Positions 34,147 to 42,980 of a stretch of DNA of 64,000 bases are shown piece by piece. The stretch's first letter is position 1. Each line of letters begins with the position of its first letter. The notes under the pieces were generated by a model that worked only from the letters and a program-made list of their open reading frames with translations, did no database searches and had not been told where the DNA came from. Location: assembly GCF_019222765.1 (NCBI RefSeq), contig NZ_CP078145.1:7316001-7380000 (forward strand), in the 5' to 3' direction. This DNA is from Nocardia iowensis. GTDB lineage: Bacteria > Actinomycetota > Actinomycetes > Mycobacteriales > Mycobacteriaceae. The position numbers and the translations under genes are program-made.

Positions 34147-36693
34147 TCATTTCCCGTGCGTGGCGACCGGGATATCCGGCATACCCAGCAACACCGGCAC
34201 CTTGCGTTCCCCGGTTTCGTCGAACGAAATGGTCGGATCGGCCTCTTCAGGGGCATTTACGAAGGAAACGAAGCGCGACAGCTTCTCCTCGTCTTCCAGC
34301 ACCGCGGCCCATTCGTCGCGGTAGCCGGCGACATGCTGGGCCATGGTGGCCTCCAGCTCGTCGGCGATGCCGAGGCTGTCCTCGCAGACGACCTGCTTGA
34401 GGTAGTCGATCCCGCCTTCGAGTGATTCCTGCCACGGCGCGGTGCGCTGCAACCGGTCGGCGGTGCGGATGTAGAACATCAGGTACCGGTCGATGTACTT
34501 GATCAGCGTCTCGTCGTCGAGGTCGCCGGCGAGCAGCACCGCGTGCTTCGGGGTGAGGCCGCCGTTGCCACCGACGTACAGGTTCCAGCCGTGCTCGGTG
34601 GCGATCACGCCGACGTCCTTGCCGCGCGCCTCGGCGCATTCCCTGGCGCAGCCCGACACGGCCAGCTTCAGCTTGTGCGGGGAACGCAGTCCGCGGTAGC
34701 GCTTTTCCAGCAGCACCGCCATGCCGACCGAGTCCTGCTGGCCGTAGCGGCACCAGGTGGAGCCGACACAGCTCTTCACCGTGCGCAGCGACTTGCCGTA
34801 CGCGTGCCCGGATTCCATGCCGACGTCGACCAGCCGCTGCCAGATCTGCGGCAGCTGTTCTACGCGGGCGCCGAACAGGTCGATCCGCTGACCGCCGGTG
34901 ACCTTCACGTACAGGCCGAAGTCCTTGGCGATCTGGCCGATGGTGATCAGCTGATCGGGGGTGACCTCACCGCCGGGCATCCGCGGCACCACCGAGTAGG
35001 TGCCGTTCTTCTGCATATTGGCCAGGAAGTGGTCGTTGGTGTCCTGCAGCGCGGCCTGTTCGCCATCGAGGATGTGCTCGCTGGAGGTGGAGGCCAGGAT
35101 GGAGGCGACCGTCGGCTTGCAGATATCGCAGCCGGTGCCCTTGCCGTGCTTGGCGATCAGGCCGGAGAAGGTGCGGATGCCGGTGACCTGGACGATCTGG
35201 AACAGCTCGGCGCGGGACTGGCTGAAGTGCTCGCACAGCGCCTTGGACATCTCGACGCCGGACTGCTCGAGCAGCTTCTTGAGCATGGGAACACAACCGC
35301 CACAGGAGGTTCCGGCGGTGGTGCAGCTCTTGATGCCCGCGATGTCGCACGCGCCGTCGGCGATGGCGCCGCAGATCGCACCCTTGGACACGTTGTTGCA
35401 GGAGCAGATCTGCGCGTCGTCGGGCAGCGCGTCGGCGCCCAATTCCGCACCGGCGGGCGAGATCAGCGCGGCGGGCTCGGCGGGCAGCGGACGCCCGACC
35501 AGCGGGCGCAGCGCGGCGTAGGCAGTCGCGTCGCCGACGAGGATGCCGCCGAGCAGGATCTTGGCGTCATCGGAGACAACGAGTTTCGCGTAGGTGCCCT
35601 TGGCGGCGTCGTGCAGCACCACCGACAGCGCGCCCTCGGTGGTGCCGTGCGCGTCGCCGAAGCTGGCCACATCGACACCGAGCAGCTTGAGCTTGGTCGA
35701 CATGTCCGCGCCGGGGAATTCACCCGCGCCGCCGAGCAGCCGGTCCGCCACGATCTCGGCGGTGGTGTAGCCGGGTGCGACGAGGCCGTAGCAGGTGCCC
35801 TCGACCGCGGCGCATTCGCCGATGGCCCAGATGTTCGGATCGGAGGTCCGCAGCCCCAGATCGGTGATGATGCCGCCGCGCGGGCCGACCTCGAGGCCGC
35901 TGTCCCTGGCGATCTGGTCGCGCGGGCGGACACCCGCCGAGAACACGACCAGCGAGGCTTCGATCACCGAGTCGTCGGACAGGTTGACCCGCACCCCGCC
36001 GCCCGCTTCCTCGATCGAGGAGGTGCCGACGCCGGTGTGCACGAACAGACCGAGGTCGGTGACCAGTCGCTCCAGGATCGCGCCGCCGCCCTCGTCCACC
36101 TGGGCGGGCATCAGCCGCTGGTTGTACTCGACCACATGCGGCGTGAGACCGAGCTGCCGGAGCGCGTTCGCGGCCTCGAGGCCGAGCAGCCCGCCGCCGA
36201 CCACGACGCCGACGGCACCCGGCCCGGCTGCCTCGGCGGCGGCCCTGATGCCGTCCAGATCGTCGATGGTGCGGTAGACGAAGCACTCCGGCCGGTCGTG
36301 GCCGGGCACCGGGGGGACGAACGGATAGGAGCCGGTGGCCAGCACCAGCGCGTCGTAGGCGATGGTGTCGCCCGCCGACGTGGTGACCTTGCGGGCCTCC
36401 CGGTCGATCGCCTCGGCGCGTTGCCCGAGCCGCAGCTCGACCAGCGCGTCACCGGCGTACTCGTTGCCGGGCAGCGCCAACGCGGCGGCGTCCCAGGTAC
36501 CCACATAGGAGGACAGGCCGACGCGGTCGTAGGCGGGCAGCCGTTCCTCGCTGAGCACGACAACCTGCCACTGCCCGGCCTCGTCCCGCGAGCGCAGCGC
36601 CTCCACGAACCGATGCCCGACCATGCCGTGGCCGACGACGACCGCGGTCTTGCGCAGGGCTGGTTCGACTGAACGATTCGTCGACGTGCTCAA
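34147..36693 (-). CDS. nirB: Assimilatory nitrite reductase large subunit (NADH, siroheme)
   Basis: An 848-residue cytosolic flavoenzyme reducing nitrite to ammonium. The FAD/NAD domains start at VVVGHGMVGHRFVEAL. A BFD-like [2Fe-2S] region has CSCNNVSKG and CTTAGTSCGGC (about 420-475). The C-terminal half has nitrite/sulfite reductase motifs CVGSTWC and SGCAREC, which supply four Cys for the 4Fe-4S/siroheme centre. The start is a TTG at 36693 with GGAGG six bases upstream. A GlnR-like array lies 128-164 bases before it. NirBD needs siroheme, supplied by the CbiX-type gene in the same operon, and nitrite from a nitrate reductase not present here. Confidence 0.95.
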   Translation of the reverse strand: MSTSTNRSVEPALRKTAVVVGHGMVGHRFVEALRSRDEAGQWQVVVLSEERLPAYDRVGLSSYVGTWDAAALALPGNEYAGDALVELRLGQRAEAIDREARKVTTSAGDTIAYDALVLATGSYPFVPPVPGHDRPECFVYRTIDDLDGIRAAAEAAGPGAVGVVVGGGLLGLEAANALRQLGLTPHVVEYNQRLMPAQVDEGGGAILERLVTDLGLFVHTGVGTSSIEEAGGGVRVNLSDDSVIEASLVVFSAGVRPRDQIARDSGLEVGPRGGIITDLGLRTSDPNIWAIGECAAVEGTCYGLVAPGYTTAEIVADRLLGGAGEFPGADMSTKLKLLGVDVASFGDAHGTTEGALSVVLHDAAKGTYAKLVVSDDAKILLGGILVGDATAYAALRPLVGRPLPAEPAALISPAGAELGADALPDDAQICSCNNVSKGAICGAIADGACDIAGIKSCTTAGTSCGGCVPMLKKLLEQSGVEMSKALCEHFSQSRAELFQIVQVTGIRTFSGLIAKHGKGTGCDICKPTVASILASTSSEHILDGEQAALQDTNDHFLANMQKNGTYSVVPRMPGGEVTPDQLITIGQIAKDFGLYVKVTGGQRIDLFGARVEQLPQIWQRLVDVGMESGHAYGKSLRTVKSCVGSTWCRYGQQDSVGMAVLLEKRYRGLRSPHKLKLAVSGCARECAEARGKDVGVIATEHGWNLYVGGNGGLTPKHAVLLAGDLDDETLIKYIDRYLMFYIRTADRLQRTAPWQESLEGGIDYLKQVVCEDSLGIADELEATMAQHVAGYRDEWAAVLEDEEKLSRFVSFVNAPEEADPTISFDETGERKVPVLLGMPDIPVATHGK

Positions 36694-36820
36694 GAGGGGC
36701 CTCCAAAGATCCGGTTGGCCCCACGGTAGGTAACGGGTATTGCCGCAATGCTGCGCGAAATGACCGGCGTATCAACGGTTGCTCACGGGCGCCCGGCGCG
36801 GCGGGTGAGCTCGGCGCAAT

Positions 36821-36857
36821 GTTGCGCGGCGGTGACGCAATTGTTTCCGCAGGTCAC
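36821..36857 (-). promoter_or_regulatory. GlnR-like binding array upstream of nirB
   Basis: Read on the minus strand: GTGAC, 5 bases, GAAAC, 6 bases, GTCAC, 6 bases, GCAAC. The actinobacterial GlnR box is gTnAC-N6-GaAAC, often in tandem. Three of the four half-sites match fully and one differs by one base; one spacer is a base short. The location, between the MFS gene end and nirB, is as expected for nitrogen control. Confidence 0.6.
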
Positions 36858-36948
36858 GACGAGACGGACTCGGCGATCGTCAGCCGGTGAGGGGTGCCGC
36901 GGACAGCATGAACGCCACCACACCACCCCCGCAACTCGACCGAGGCGG

Positions 36949-38205
36949 TCAGCTCCAGGTGTCTTCCAGCATGCGCGGCTTGCATGCCTGCCAGGCACCG
37001 GTGAGCAGCACCAGCACCGCGACGCCGAGCAGGGCGAACGGGGCGAGCCAGCCGTCGGTCACCGAGTGCAGCACGCCGAACAGCAGCGGACCGACACAGG
37101 CCACCGCGTAACCGACGCCCTGGGTGAAGCCGGATAGGGCGGCGGAGCCACCCGGCGTGCTGGTGCGCAGGTTGATCAAGGTCAGCGCCATCGGGAAGGT
37201 GCTCGGGCCGAGACCGAGCAGCACCACCCAGAGGATGGGCACGCTCATCGGCGCGACCAGCAGCCCGACGAAGGCGGCGACGAAGAAGACCGCGCAGCCG
37301 ACCACCACGGGGAACGGATTACGGAATCGCGTGACGACTGTCGGCGCACTGAGTGCCGCAAACAGACCGACGACCGCGAACAGACCCAGCATCGAACCGC
37401 CGAACGCGGCGCTTGCTCCGGCGTCGCTGAGGATCTTGGGCAGCCAGGTGAACATCGCATAGGTGATCAACGACGTCATGCCGAACATGCCCGCCATGCC
37501 CCAGGCGACCGGCGAGCGCCAGACGCGTCCGGTGCGCGGTGCGTCGGTGGGCAGGGCGGTGGTGTCGTCGCGATCGCGGCCGCGCCGGTCGCGCAGCACG
37601 CCGATCCACGGCACCGCGGCCGCGAAGCCGAGGACCGCCCACAGTCCGAGCGAGATCCGCCAGCCGTGCGCGTCGGCGACCGGGACCGCGACGAACGCGG
37701 GCACCACGGTGCCGAGCTGCACCATCATGATGTACAGCGAGCTGACCACCGCGAGCCGATCCGCGAAGTACCGCTTCACCAGCGGCGGGATCACCACGTT
37801 GCCGATGCCCATGCCCGCAAGCGCGAGTGCGGAGAAAACAAGGAGTTCGGCAGTGCCGGACAGCAGCACCCGGACCAGTTGGCCGACGCCAGCCATCAGC
37901 ATGGCGATCATGGCGGTGCGTTCCAGCCCGAAGCGGCGCACGAGCAGCGGAGTGAGCAGGCCGGACAACGCGAACATCGCGGTCGGGATCATGCCGAAGA
38001 CGCCGACAATTGCGGTTCCGTAGCCCACGTCGTCACCGATGCGTTCGGCGAGCGGACTGAACGCGGTGACCGCGACCCGTAGCGTCAGCGCCGACATCAC
38101 AATGGCGGCAAGAACGAGCAGACGACCCTCCGTCAGCGCACGTCGGCGCTGCTCGACCAGTGTGGATTCCTGTCCGGTCTGAGTTTTCTGGAGGGTTGCA
38201 GTCAC
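36949..38205 (-). CDS. CynX/NimT-type MFS transporter
   Basis: About 418 residues with 12 predicted transmembrane segments. Motifs include the helix 1 ALTLRVAVTAFSPLAERIG, GIGNVVIPPLVKRYF near helix 5 and GLGPSTFPMALTLINLRT. The pattern matches the CynX/NimT family (cyanate, 2-nitroimidazole and related permeases). It may also be a nitrite or cyanate carrier given the nitrogen genes around it, but this is an inference. GTG 38205 is a guess; a longer frame to 38241 runs into the divergent FadR-type promoter. It is divergent from the GntR regulator 66 bases away. Confidence 0.8.
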   Translation of the reverse strand: MTATLQKTQTGQESTLVEQRRRALTEGRLLVLAAIVMSALTLRVAVTAFSPLAERIGDDVGYGTAIVGVFGMIPTAMFALSGLLTPLLVRRFGLERTAMIAMLMAGVGQLVRVLLSGTAELLVFSALALAGMGIGNVVIPPLVKRYFADRLAVVSSLYIMMVQLGTVVPAFVAVPVADAHGWRISLGLWAVLGFAAAVPWIGVLRDRRGRDRDDTTALPTDAPRTGRVWRSPVAWGMAGMFGMTSLITYAMFTWLPKILSDAGASAAFGGSMLGLFAVVGLFAALSAPTVVTRFRNPFPVVVGCAVFFVAAFVGLLVAPMSVPILWVVLLGLGPSTFPMALTLINLRTSTPGGSAALSGFTQGVGYAVACVGPLLFGVLHSVTDGWLAPFALLGVAVLVLLTGAWQACKPRMLEDTWS

Positions 38206-38211
38206 TGCGAA

Positions 38212-38231
38212 ATCATAGGATGACAGGATGA
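38212..38231. promoter_or_regulatory. Candidate operator between MFS and FadR-type genes
   Basis: ATCAT at 38212-38216 and ATGAT at 38228-38232 form an inverted pair, with a direct repeat GGATGA inside. A location between divergent transporter and regulator genes is typical for a FadR-type autoregulated operator. Confidence 0.4.
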
Positions 38232-38270
38232 TAGGAGGCAACGATTTGTGATGAGCGGTACTCTAGGTCG

Positions 38271-38942
38271 GTGCAACCAGTCCGGCGCACCAGCCTCATC
38301 GCCCAGGTCACCGAGCAGCTGCGTGCCGAAATTCGATCCAGCCGTTGGCCCATCGGGTCCCGCATCCCTACCGAACCGGAGCTCACCGAGCTGACCGGGA
38401 CGGGTCGAAACACCGTGCGCGAGGCCGTCCAGGCCCTCGTGCACGCGGGGATGTTGGAGCGACGCCAAGGCTCGGGAACCTACGTGATCGCCTCCTCCGA
38501 CCTCGGCGGCACCCTCGGCAAATATTTCGCCGATGCCGAAGAACGTGACGTCCTGGAACTGCGCCTGGCGCTGGATACCACGGCCGCCGCGCTGGCCGCG
38601 CGCCGCCGCGACGACGCCGACATCGCGAACCTGCTGCAGCTGCTCGCCGAGCGCGACAAGGCGTGGAACGACGACAGTCCGGCCGCGATCGAGTCCGACG
38701 TCGAGCTGCACCGCGCGATCGTGGTCGCCAGCCACAACGCGGTCTACCTCGAGTTCTACGATTCGCTGCTGCCGATCATCGAACAGGTGATCCGGGCGCG
38801 AACGCTGAAGTCCGACGACTCCTACCCCGAGGAGCACGCCGAATTGGTGCACGCCGTGATCGACGGCGACCCCGAGCGAGCCGCCTCTGCGGCGAGCTGC
38901 TTCCTCAACTCACTCATCGCCGAGTACCCCGACGTGCGATAA
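38271..38942 (+). CDS. FadR-subfamily GntR regulator
   Basis: A 223-residue transcription factor. The winged helix covers about 1-75 (VTEQLRAEIRSSRWPIGSRI, then TVREAVQALVHAGMLERRQ, GSGTYV). The FCD ligand domain covers about 90-215 with ELRLALDTTAAALAARR and metal-ligand-type His in DVELHRAIVVASHN and EEHAELVHAV. FadR-type regulators sense organic acids or acyl ligands and control the neighbouring gene, here the divergent MFS transporter. The GTG start at 38271 has only a weak AGG; no better in-frame ATG/GTG exists upstream, so a leaderless transcript is possible. Confidence 0.85.
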   Translation: MQPVRRTSLIAQVTEQLRAEIRSSRWPIGSRIPTEPELTELTGTGRNTVREAVQALVHAGMLERRQGSGTYVIASSDLGGTLGKYFADAEERDVLELRLALDTTAAALAARRRDDADIANLLQLLAERDKAWNDDSPAAIESDVELHRAIVVASHNAVYLEFYDSLLPIIEQVIRARTLKSDDSYPEEHAELVHAVIDGDPERAASAASCFLNSLIAEYPDVR

Positions 38943-39156
38943 CAGCGTTATTCCGGTCGAAATGACGCCAGGTAACCCACTTTTCACTGGCCGTCCGTTT
39001 CGCATGTGAGTCGGAATTGCCTGGAACGTCACGCGTAGCCACGGTGCCGCAACAACCGGCCCCTACGTTGTGAAACGACCGTAGCTAGGCAACTCGACTC
39101 CGCCGGCGGCCTCGTGCCGCGATGAGGGCCGGTCGAGTGCGAACGAGAGGAAGCCG
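38943..39156. other. narK upstream region
   Basis: 214 bases without a gene. GTAAC (38972-38976), six bases, TTCAC (38983-38987) is a partial GlnR-type pair; GTTTC and GAAAC half-sites also occur but without regular spacing. The pattern is weaker than at nirB. GAGAGGAAG precedes the narK ATG as ribosome binding site. Confidence 0.35.
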
Positions 39157-40647
39157 ATGACTGCCATCGCAGCCGCCACCGGCACCGAAACCCCTTCGAG
39201 CACACAAACCTTCCAGCATCAGACGCGGGGGCGCTGGCTGGACCACTGGGAGCCGGACAACCTGAAGTTCTGGGAGTCGGGCGGCGCGAAGACCGCGCGC
39301 AAGAACCTGATCTTCTCGGTGTTCGCCGAGAACCTCGGCTTCAGCGTCTGGGTCATCTGGGGCAGCGTGGTCACCAGCATGGGCGCCGCGGGCTTCCCCT
39401 TCCTGGAGGGACTCGGCAAGGGCAACCCCACCGCGGTGAGCAACGCTCTACTGCTGTCGTCGACCCCGACGCTGGTCGGCGCCGCGCTGCGCATCCCGTA
39501 CACCTTCGCCATCCCGAAATTCGGCGGCCGGGCATTCACCGCGTTCAGCGCGGCGATGCTGCTGATCCCCACCCTCGGCCTGGTGTACTTCGTCAACCAG
39601 CCGGGCACGCCGATGTGGGTCTTCATGATCCTGGCCGCACTCGCCGGTGTCGGCGGCGGCAACTTCTCCTCGTCGATGGCCAACATCAACTTCTTCTTCC
39701 CCGAGGGCAAGAAGGGCGCGGCCCTCGGCATCAACGCGGCGGGCGGCAATCTCGGTGTCGCGCAGACCCAGCTGGTGCTGCCACTGCTGATCACCCTCGG
39801 CACGCACCTCACCGCCAAGGACGCGGCGGGCTACCGCTTCGGCATCACCCTGTCCGTCCTGGTCTGGATCCCGTTCATCCTCGTCGCGGCCGTCGGCGCC
39901 CTGCGCTATATGGATAGCGTTGCCAGCGCGAAGTCCGACGGCAAGTCCTATCGGATGGCGTTGACCAACAAGCACACCTGGGTGATGGCGGTGCTCTACA
40001 TCGGCACCTTCGGCTCGTTCATCGGGTTCTCCTTCGCCTTCCCGACGCTGATCAAGGCCAACTTCCCGGAGCTCACGAAGATCGGCTGGATCAGCACCAT
40101 CGGCAACCTCGCCTTCCTCGGCGCGTTCGTCGGCTCGTTCAGCCGTCCGTTCGGCGGCTGGGTCTCCGACAAGGTCGGCGGCGCGAAGATCACCGTCTAC
40201 GTGTTCGGCGGCATGGCGGTCTCGGTCGCCATGATCATGGCCGCGCTGGAGCTGAAAAGCTTTCCGCTGTATCTGATTTCATTCCTGCTGCTGTTCGTGA
40301 TGACCGGCATCGGCAACGGCTCGACCTACCGGATGATCCCGACCATCTTCAGCGCGATCTCGAAGAAGTACGCCGCCGAGCACGGCCTCGACCTCACCGA
40401 GGCGACCGCGTCGGCCAGGCGTCAGGCCGGCGCCGCGATCGGCGTGATCGGCGCGGTCGGCGCCTCGGGTGGTTGGCTGTTGCAGCAGGCGCTGCGGCTG
40501 TCGAACATCCACTACCACACGATGGCGCCCGCGTTCTGGGCGTATGCCGGGGCGTTCCTGCTGATGGGCGCGGTCACCTGGTGGTTCTATCTGCGGTCCT
40601 CGTTCGCGGTCGGCCGCTCGCCTTCGCTGGCCTACGCCAAGGTGTAA
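39157..40647 (+). CDS. narK: NarK-type nitrate/nitrite MFS transporter
   Basis: A 496-residue MFS protein of the nitrate/nitrite porter family. The nitrate signature near helix 5 is visible as ALAGVGGGNFSSSMANINFF, and a second Gly-rich helix is GIGNGSTYRMIPTIFSAI. Conserved Arg in helix 2 (ALRIPYTFAIPKFGG) contacts the anion in NarK structures. It brings nitrate in or exchanges nitrite, serving the nirBD pathway. The N-terminal soluble lead, ending DHWEPDNLKFWESGG, is typical for actinobacterial NarK2/NarK3. The start is ATG 39157 with GAGAGGAAG upstream. It is followed by a strong hairpin terminator. Confidence 0.92.
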   Translation: MTAIAAATGTETPSSTQTFQHQTRGRWLDHWEPDNLKFWESGGAKTARKNLIFSVFAENLGFSVWVIWGSVVTSMGAAGFPFLEGLGKGNPTAVSNALLLSSTPTLVGAALRIPYTFAIPKFGGRAFTAFSAAMLLIPTLGLVYFVNQPGTPMWVFMILAALAGVGGGNFSSSMANINFFFPEGKKGAALGINAAGGNLGVAQTQLVLPLLITLGTHLTAKDAAGYRFGITLSVLVWIPFILVAAVGALRYMDSVASAKSDGKSYRMALTNKHTWVMAVLYIGTFGSFIGFSFAFPTLIKANFPELTKIGWISTIGNLAFLGAFVGSFSRPFGGWVSDKVGGAKITVYVFGGMAVSVAMIMAALELKSFPLYLISFLLLFVMTGIGNGSTYRMIPTIFSAISKKYAAEHGLDLTEATASARRQAGAAIGVIGAVGASGGWLLQQALRLSNIHYHTMAPAFWAYAGAFLLMGAVTWWFYLRSSFAVGRSPSLAYAKV

Positions 40648-40670
40648 GCGGCGCAACGCGTATCGAATCT

Positions 40671-40724
40671 CGGCCGTCGAAAGTCATTGAGCCGCAAGGC
40701 TCGGGCTTTCGGCGGCCGACTTTT
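40671..40724 (+). terminator. Intrinsic terminator after narK
   Basis: CGGCCGTCGAAAG (40671-40683) pairs with CTTTCGGCGGCCG (40706-40718) with one T-G wobble, and an inner GAGCC/GGCTC stem adds to it. ACTTTT follows. The two convergent genes end on either side, so it may act in both directions. Confidence 0.8.
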
Positions 40725-41579
40725 CTACAGCAGCAGGCGAACCATGTCCGCCGTGCGCGCCAAACCGGGGAATGCCTCCGGCGTCGACCGCGGGTGCAGC
40801 GCGTGCACGGCGAGCCGGAACATGACCGCGCGCAACAACATCTGCGGCCACTCCGGCAGATCCCGCCAGCGTTCCAGCAGTCCGTCGTCGGCACCGCCCC
40901 AGGCCAGCGCGTCCACCACGATCACCCCGGCCGCCCACGGCGCTGGCCGCCAGTACGGCGTGATGTCGGTGAGGCCGGGAGTGAAGGTTCCGGCGAACAG
41001 CACCGTCCCGAACAGGTCGCCGTGCACCAGTTGGGCGGGTGTCTGCACCGGCTTACGCAGCGTGGCCAGCTGGCCGATGAGTTCCATGCTGCGCTGGCCG
41101 TCCGGTGACTCGGCAGAGGGCAGCGGGCCACCCGCGCGCAGGCTGCGCAGCGGCACCGCCTCCCAGGCGGCCCGGTCGGCGGCGACGAACACGTCCACGT
41201 CCACCCAGGGCGCGACCGGCGGCTGGACCAGGAACCGGGGCCGCTCGAGGTGCGCTGTCGCCTGATGCAGCCGCAGGGACACCGAAACCACCTCGTCGTA
41301 TCGGGGTTCCGGGGTGCCTTCCAGGTAGGTGTCGGCGCGCCAGCCGGAGACGACGTAGCGGCCGTCGGTCGCGCGCACCGGGCGGGCCAGGCGCAATCCG
41401 TCCACCTTGAGCGTTTCGCGGACCTTCGCCGACCACGCCGCCCGCGCGTGATCGGCGACCGGGCTGAGCACCACGTCTCCGAAGCGCCAGCCACCCTCCC
41501 AGTCGCCCAAGGTAACCGGGGTCACTTCGCGCAGACCGAACGTGGCACGCACGTGCTCGGGTGGTTCCACAGAAGTCAC
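40725..41579 (-). CDS. TIGR02569-family protein (aminoglycoside-phosphotransferase-like fold)
   Basis: A 284-residue protein conserved in mycolate actinobacteria (orthologous position Rv3205c). It has a kinase-like catalytic loop LVHGDLFGTVLF (HGD at 186-188) as in APH folds, VIVVDALAWGG resembling the metal-binding DxD/WGG segment, and the N-lobe QVxxxGGWRF pattern (DWEGGWRFGDVVL). Substrate is unknown. It is followed downstream by the narK terminator and preceded by moeZ on the same strand, as in M. tuberculosis (Rv3206c-Rv3205c). The 96-base gap to moeZ leaves room for a separate promoter. Confidence 0.85.
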   Translation of the reverse strand: MTSVEPPEHVRATFGLREVTPVTLGDWEGGWRFGDVVLSPVADHARAAWSAKVRETLKVDGLRLARPVRATDGRYVVSGWRADTYLEGTPEPRYDEVVSVSLRLHQATAHLERPRFLVQPPVAPWVDVDVFVAADRAAWEAVPLRSLRAGGPLPSAESPDGQRSMELIGQLATLRKPVQTPAQLVHGDLFGTVLFAGTFTPGLTDITPYWRPAPWAAGVIVVDALAWGGADDGLLERWRDLPEWPQMLLRAVMFRLAVHALHPRSTPEAFPGLARTADMVRLLL

Positions 41580-41675
41580 GGCCGTACCGTACCGCCGGTG
41601 TGGACGCTGTACAGCACGCCGCGCCGATGCGCAACCCCGGCCGCTCGGACCGGGGTCGCACCCGCCATCAGTCGA

Positions 41676-42860
41676 TCAGTAGACCGGCAGCGACGGGTCG
41701 ATCTGGCGGGCCCAGGCGATGACGCCACCCTGCAGATGGGTGGCGTCGGCGAAGCCCGCCTGTTTGAGGGCGGCCAAGGCTTCGGCGGAGCGGACACCGG
41801 TCTTGCAGTGCAGCACGATCGGACGGTTCTGCGGCAGCTCGGACAGCGCCTCACCGGACAGGATGCGGTCCTTCGGAATGAGCTTGGCGCCCTCGATGTG
41901 CACAATGTCCCACTCGACCGGTTCGCGCACGTCGATGAGCTCGATCTCCTTGCCCGCGTCCAGCAGGTCCTTCAGCTCGCGCGCGGTGACCGTCGAACCG
42001 GCCGCGGCGGCCTGGCCCTCCTCGGACACCACCCCGCAGAACGCCTCGTAGTCGATCAGCTCGGTGATCGGCTGACGTTCCGGGTCGCGGCGCAGCTTGA
42101 TGGTCCGGTAGTTCATGTCCAGTGCGTCGTACACCATCAGTCGGCCGAGCAATGGCTCGCCGATGCCGGTGATGAGCTTGATCGCCTCGGTCACCATTAC
42201 CGAGCCGATGGACGCGCACAGCACGCCGAGCACGCCGCCCTCGGCGCAGGACGGCACCATGCCCGGCGGCGGCGCCTCCGGATAGAGGTCGCGGTAGTTG
42301 ATGCCACGACCGTCCGGCGCGTCCTCCCAGAAGACCGAGACCTGGCCCTCGAAGCGATAGATGGAGCCCCACACATAGGGCTTGCCGGCCAGCACCGCCG
42401 CGTCGTTGACGAGGTAGCGGGTGGCGAAGTTGTCGGTGCCGTCGACGATCAGGTCGTAGTCGGCGAACAACTCGACGGCGTTCTCCGGCTCCAGCCGGAT
42501 CTTGTGCAGTCGCACGTCGATGCCGGAGTTGATCTCGAGGATCGAATCACGCGCGCTGTCGGCCTTCGGACGCCCGATGTCGGACTCGCCGTGGATGATC
42601 TGGCGCTGCAGGTTCGAGGCGTCCACCTCGTCGAACTCGACGATGCCGAGGGTGCCGACGCCCGCGGCGGCCAGGTACAGCAGCGCCGGGGAGCCGAGCC
42701 CGCCCGCGCCGATCACCAGCACCTTGGCGTTCTTCAAGCGTTTCTGCCCGTCCACACCCAGGTCGGGGATGATCAGGTGACGGCTGTAGCGGGCTACCTC
42801 GTCCCTGGTCAGCTCCGCGGCCGGCTCGACCAGTGGCGGCAGGGACTTTGGTGATGACAC
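41676..42860 (-). CDS. moeZ: MoeZ: ThiF-type adenylyltransferase with rhodanese domain
   Basis: A 394-residue protein that adenylates and then thiocarboxylates ubiquitin-like sulfur carriers. The nucleotide site GAGGLGSP is at 51-58, and the family Cys is in PSCAEGGVLG. The C-terminal rhodanese domain ends with catalytic Cys352 in VLHCKTGVRS. In mycobacteria (Rv3206c) it serves CysO-dependent cysteine synthesis, molybdopterin and thio-metabolite pathways. ATG 42860 begins SSPKSLPPLVEPAAELT, the usual lead. A SigH-type promoter is readable 42-67 bases upstream, which would link it to thiol-oxidative stress. Confidence 0.93.
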   Translation of the reverse strand: MSSPKSLPPLVEPAAELTRDEVARYSRHLIIPDLGVDGQKRLKNAKVLVIGAGGLGSPALLYLAAAGVGTLGIVEFDEVDASNLQRQIIHGESDIGRPKADSARDSILEINSGIDVRLHKIRLEPENAVELFADYDLIVDGTDNFATRYLVNDAAVLAGKPYVWGSIYRFEGQVSVFWEDAPDGRGINYRDLYPEAPPPGMVPSCAEGGVLGVLCASIGSVMVTEAIKLITGIGEPLLGRLMVYDALDMNYRTIKLRRDPERQPITELIDYEAFCGVVSEEGQAAAAGSTVTARELKDLLDAGKEIELIDVREPVEWDIVHIEGAKLIPKDRILSGEALSELPQNRPIVLHCKTGVRSAEALAALKQAGFADATHLQGGVIAWARQIDPSLPVY

Positions 42861-42901
42861 GTCCAGGACTCCTCGAATCGAATGGGTCGATCTCGTTGTG
42901 C

Positions 42902-42927
42902 AACACCCGCGACCGGACCGTTCTTCC
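42902..42927 (-). promoter_or_regulatory. Candidate SigH/SigR promoter of moeZ
   Basis: On the minus strand GGAAG (42927-42923), 18 bases, GTT (42904-42902). It differs from the GGAA(T/C)-N18-GTT consensus at one base of the -35. Transcription would start about 35 bases before the ATG. Confidence 0.45.
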
Positions 42928-42980
42928 CGTCCTATCGTCGCGCACCCGGTCCGGGGTCGACTGCGGGGGTCGACCGCGGG

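Noticed and set aside
34543..36672. 709-codon open frame on the plus strand
   Set aside because: It lies antisense to nirB, has repetitive Gly/Ala/Arg/Val composition and no domain; a shadow of high-GC codon bias.
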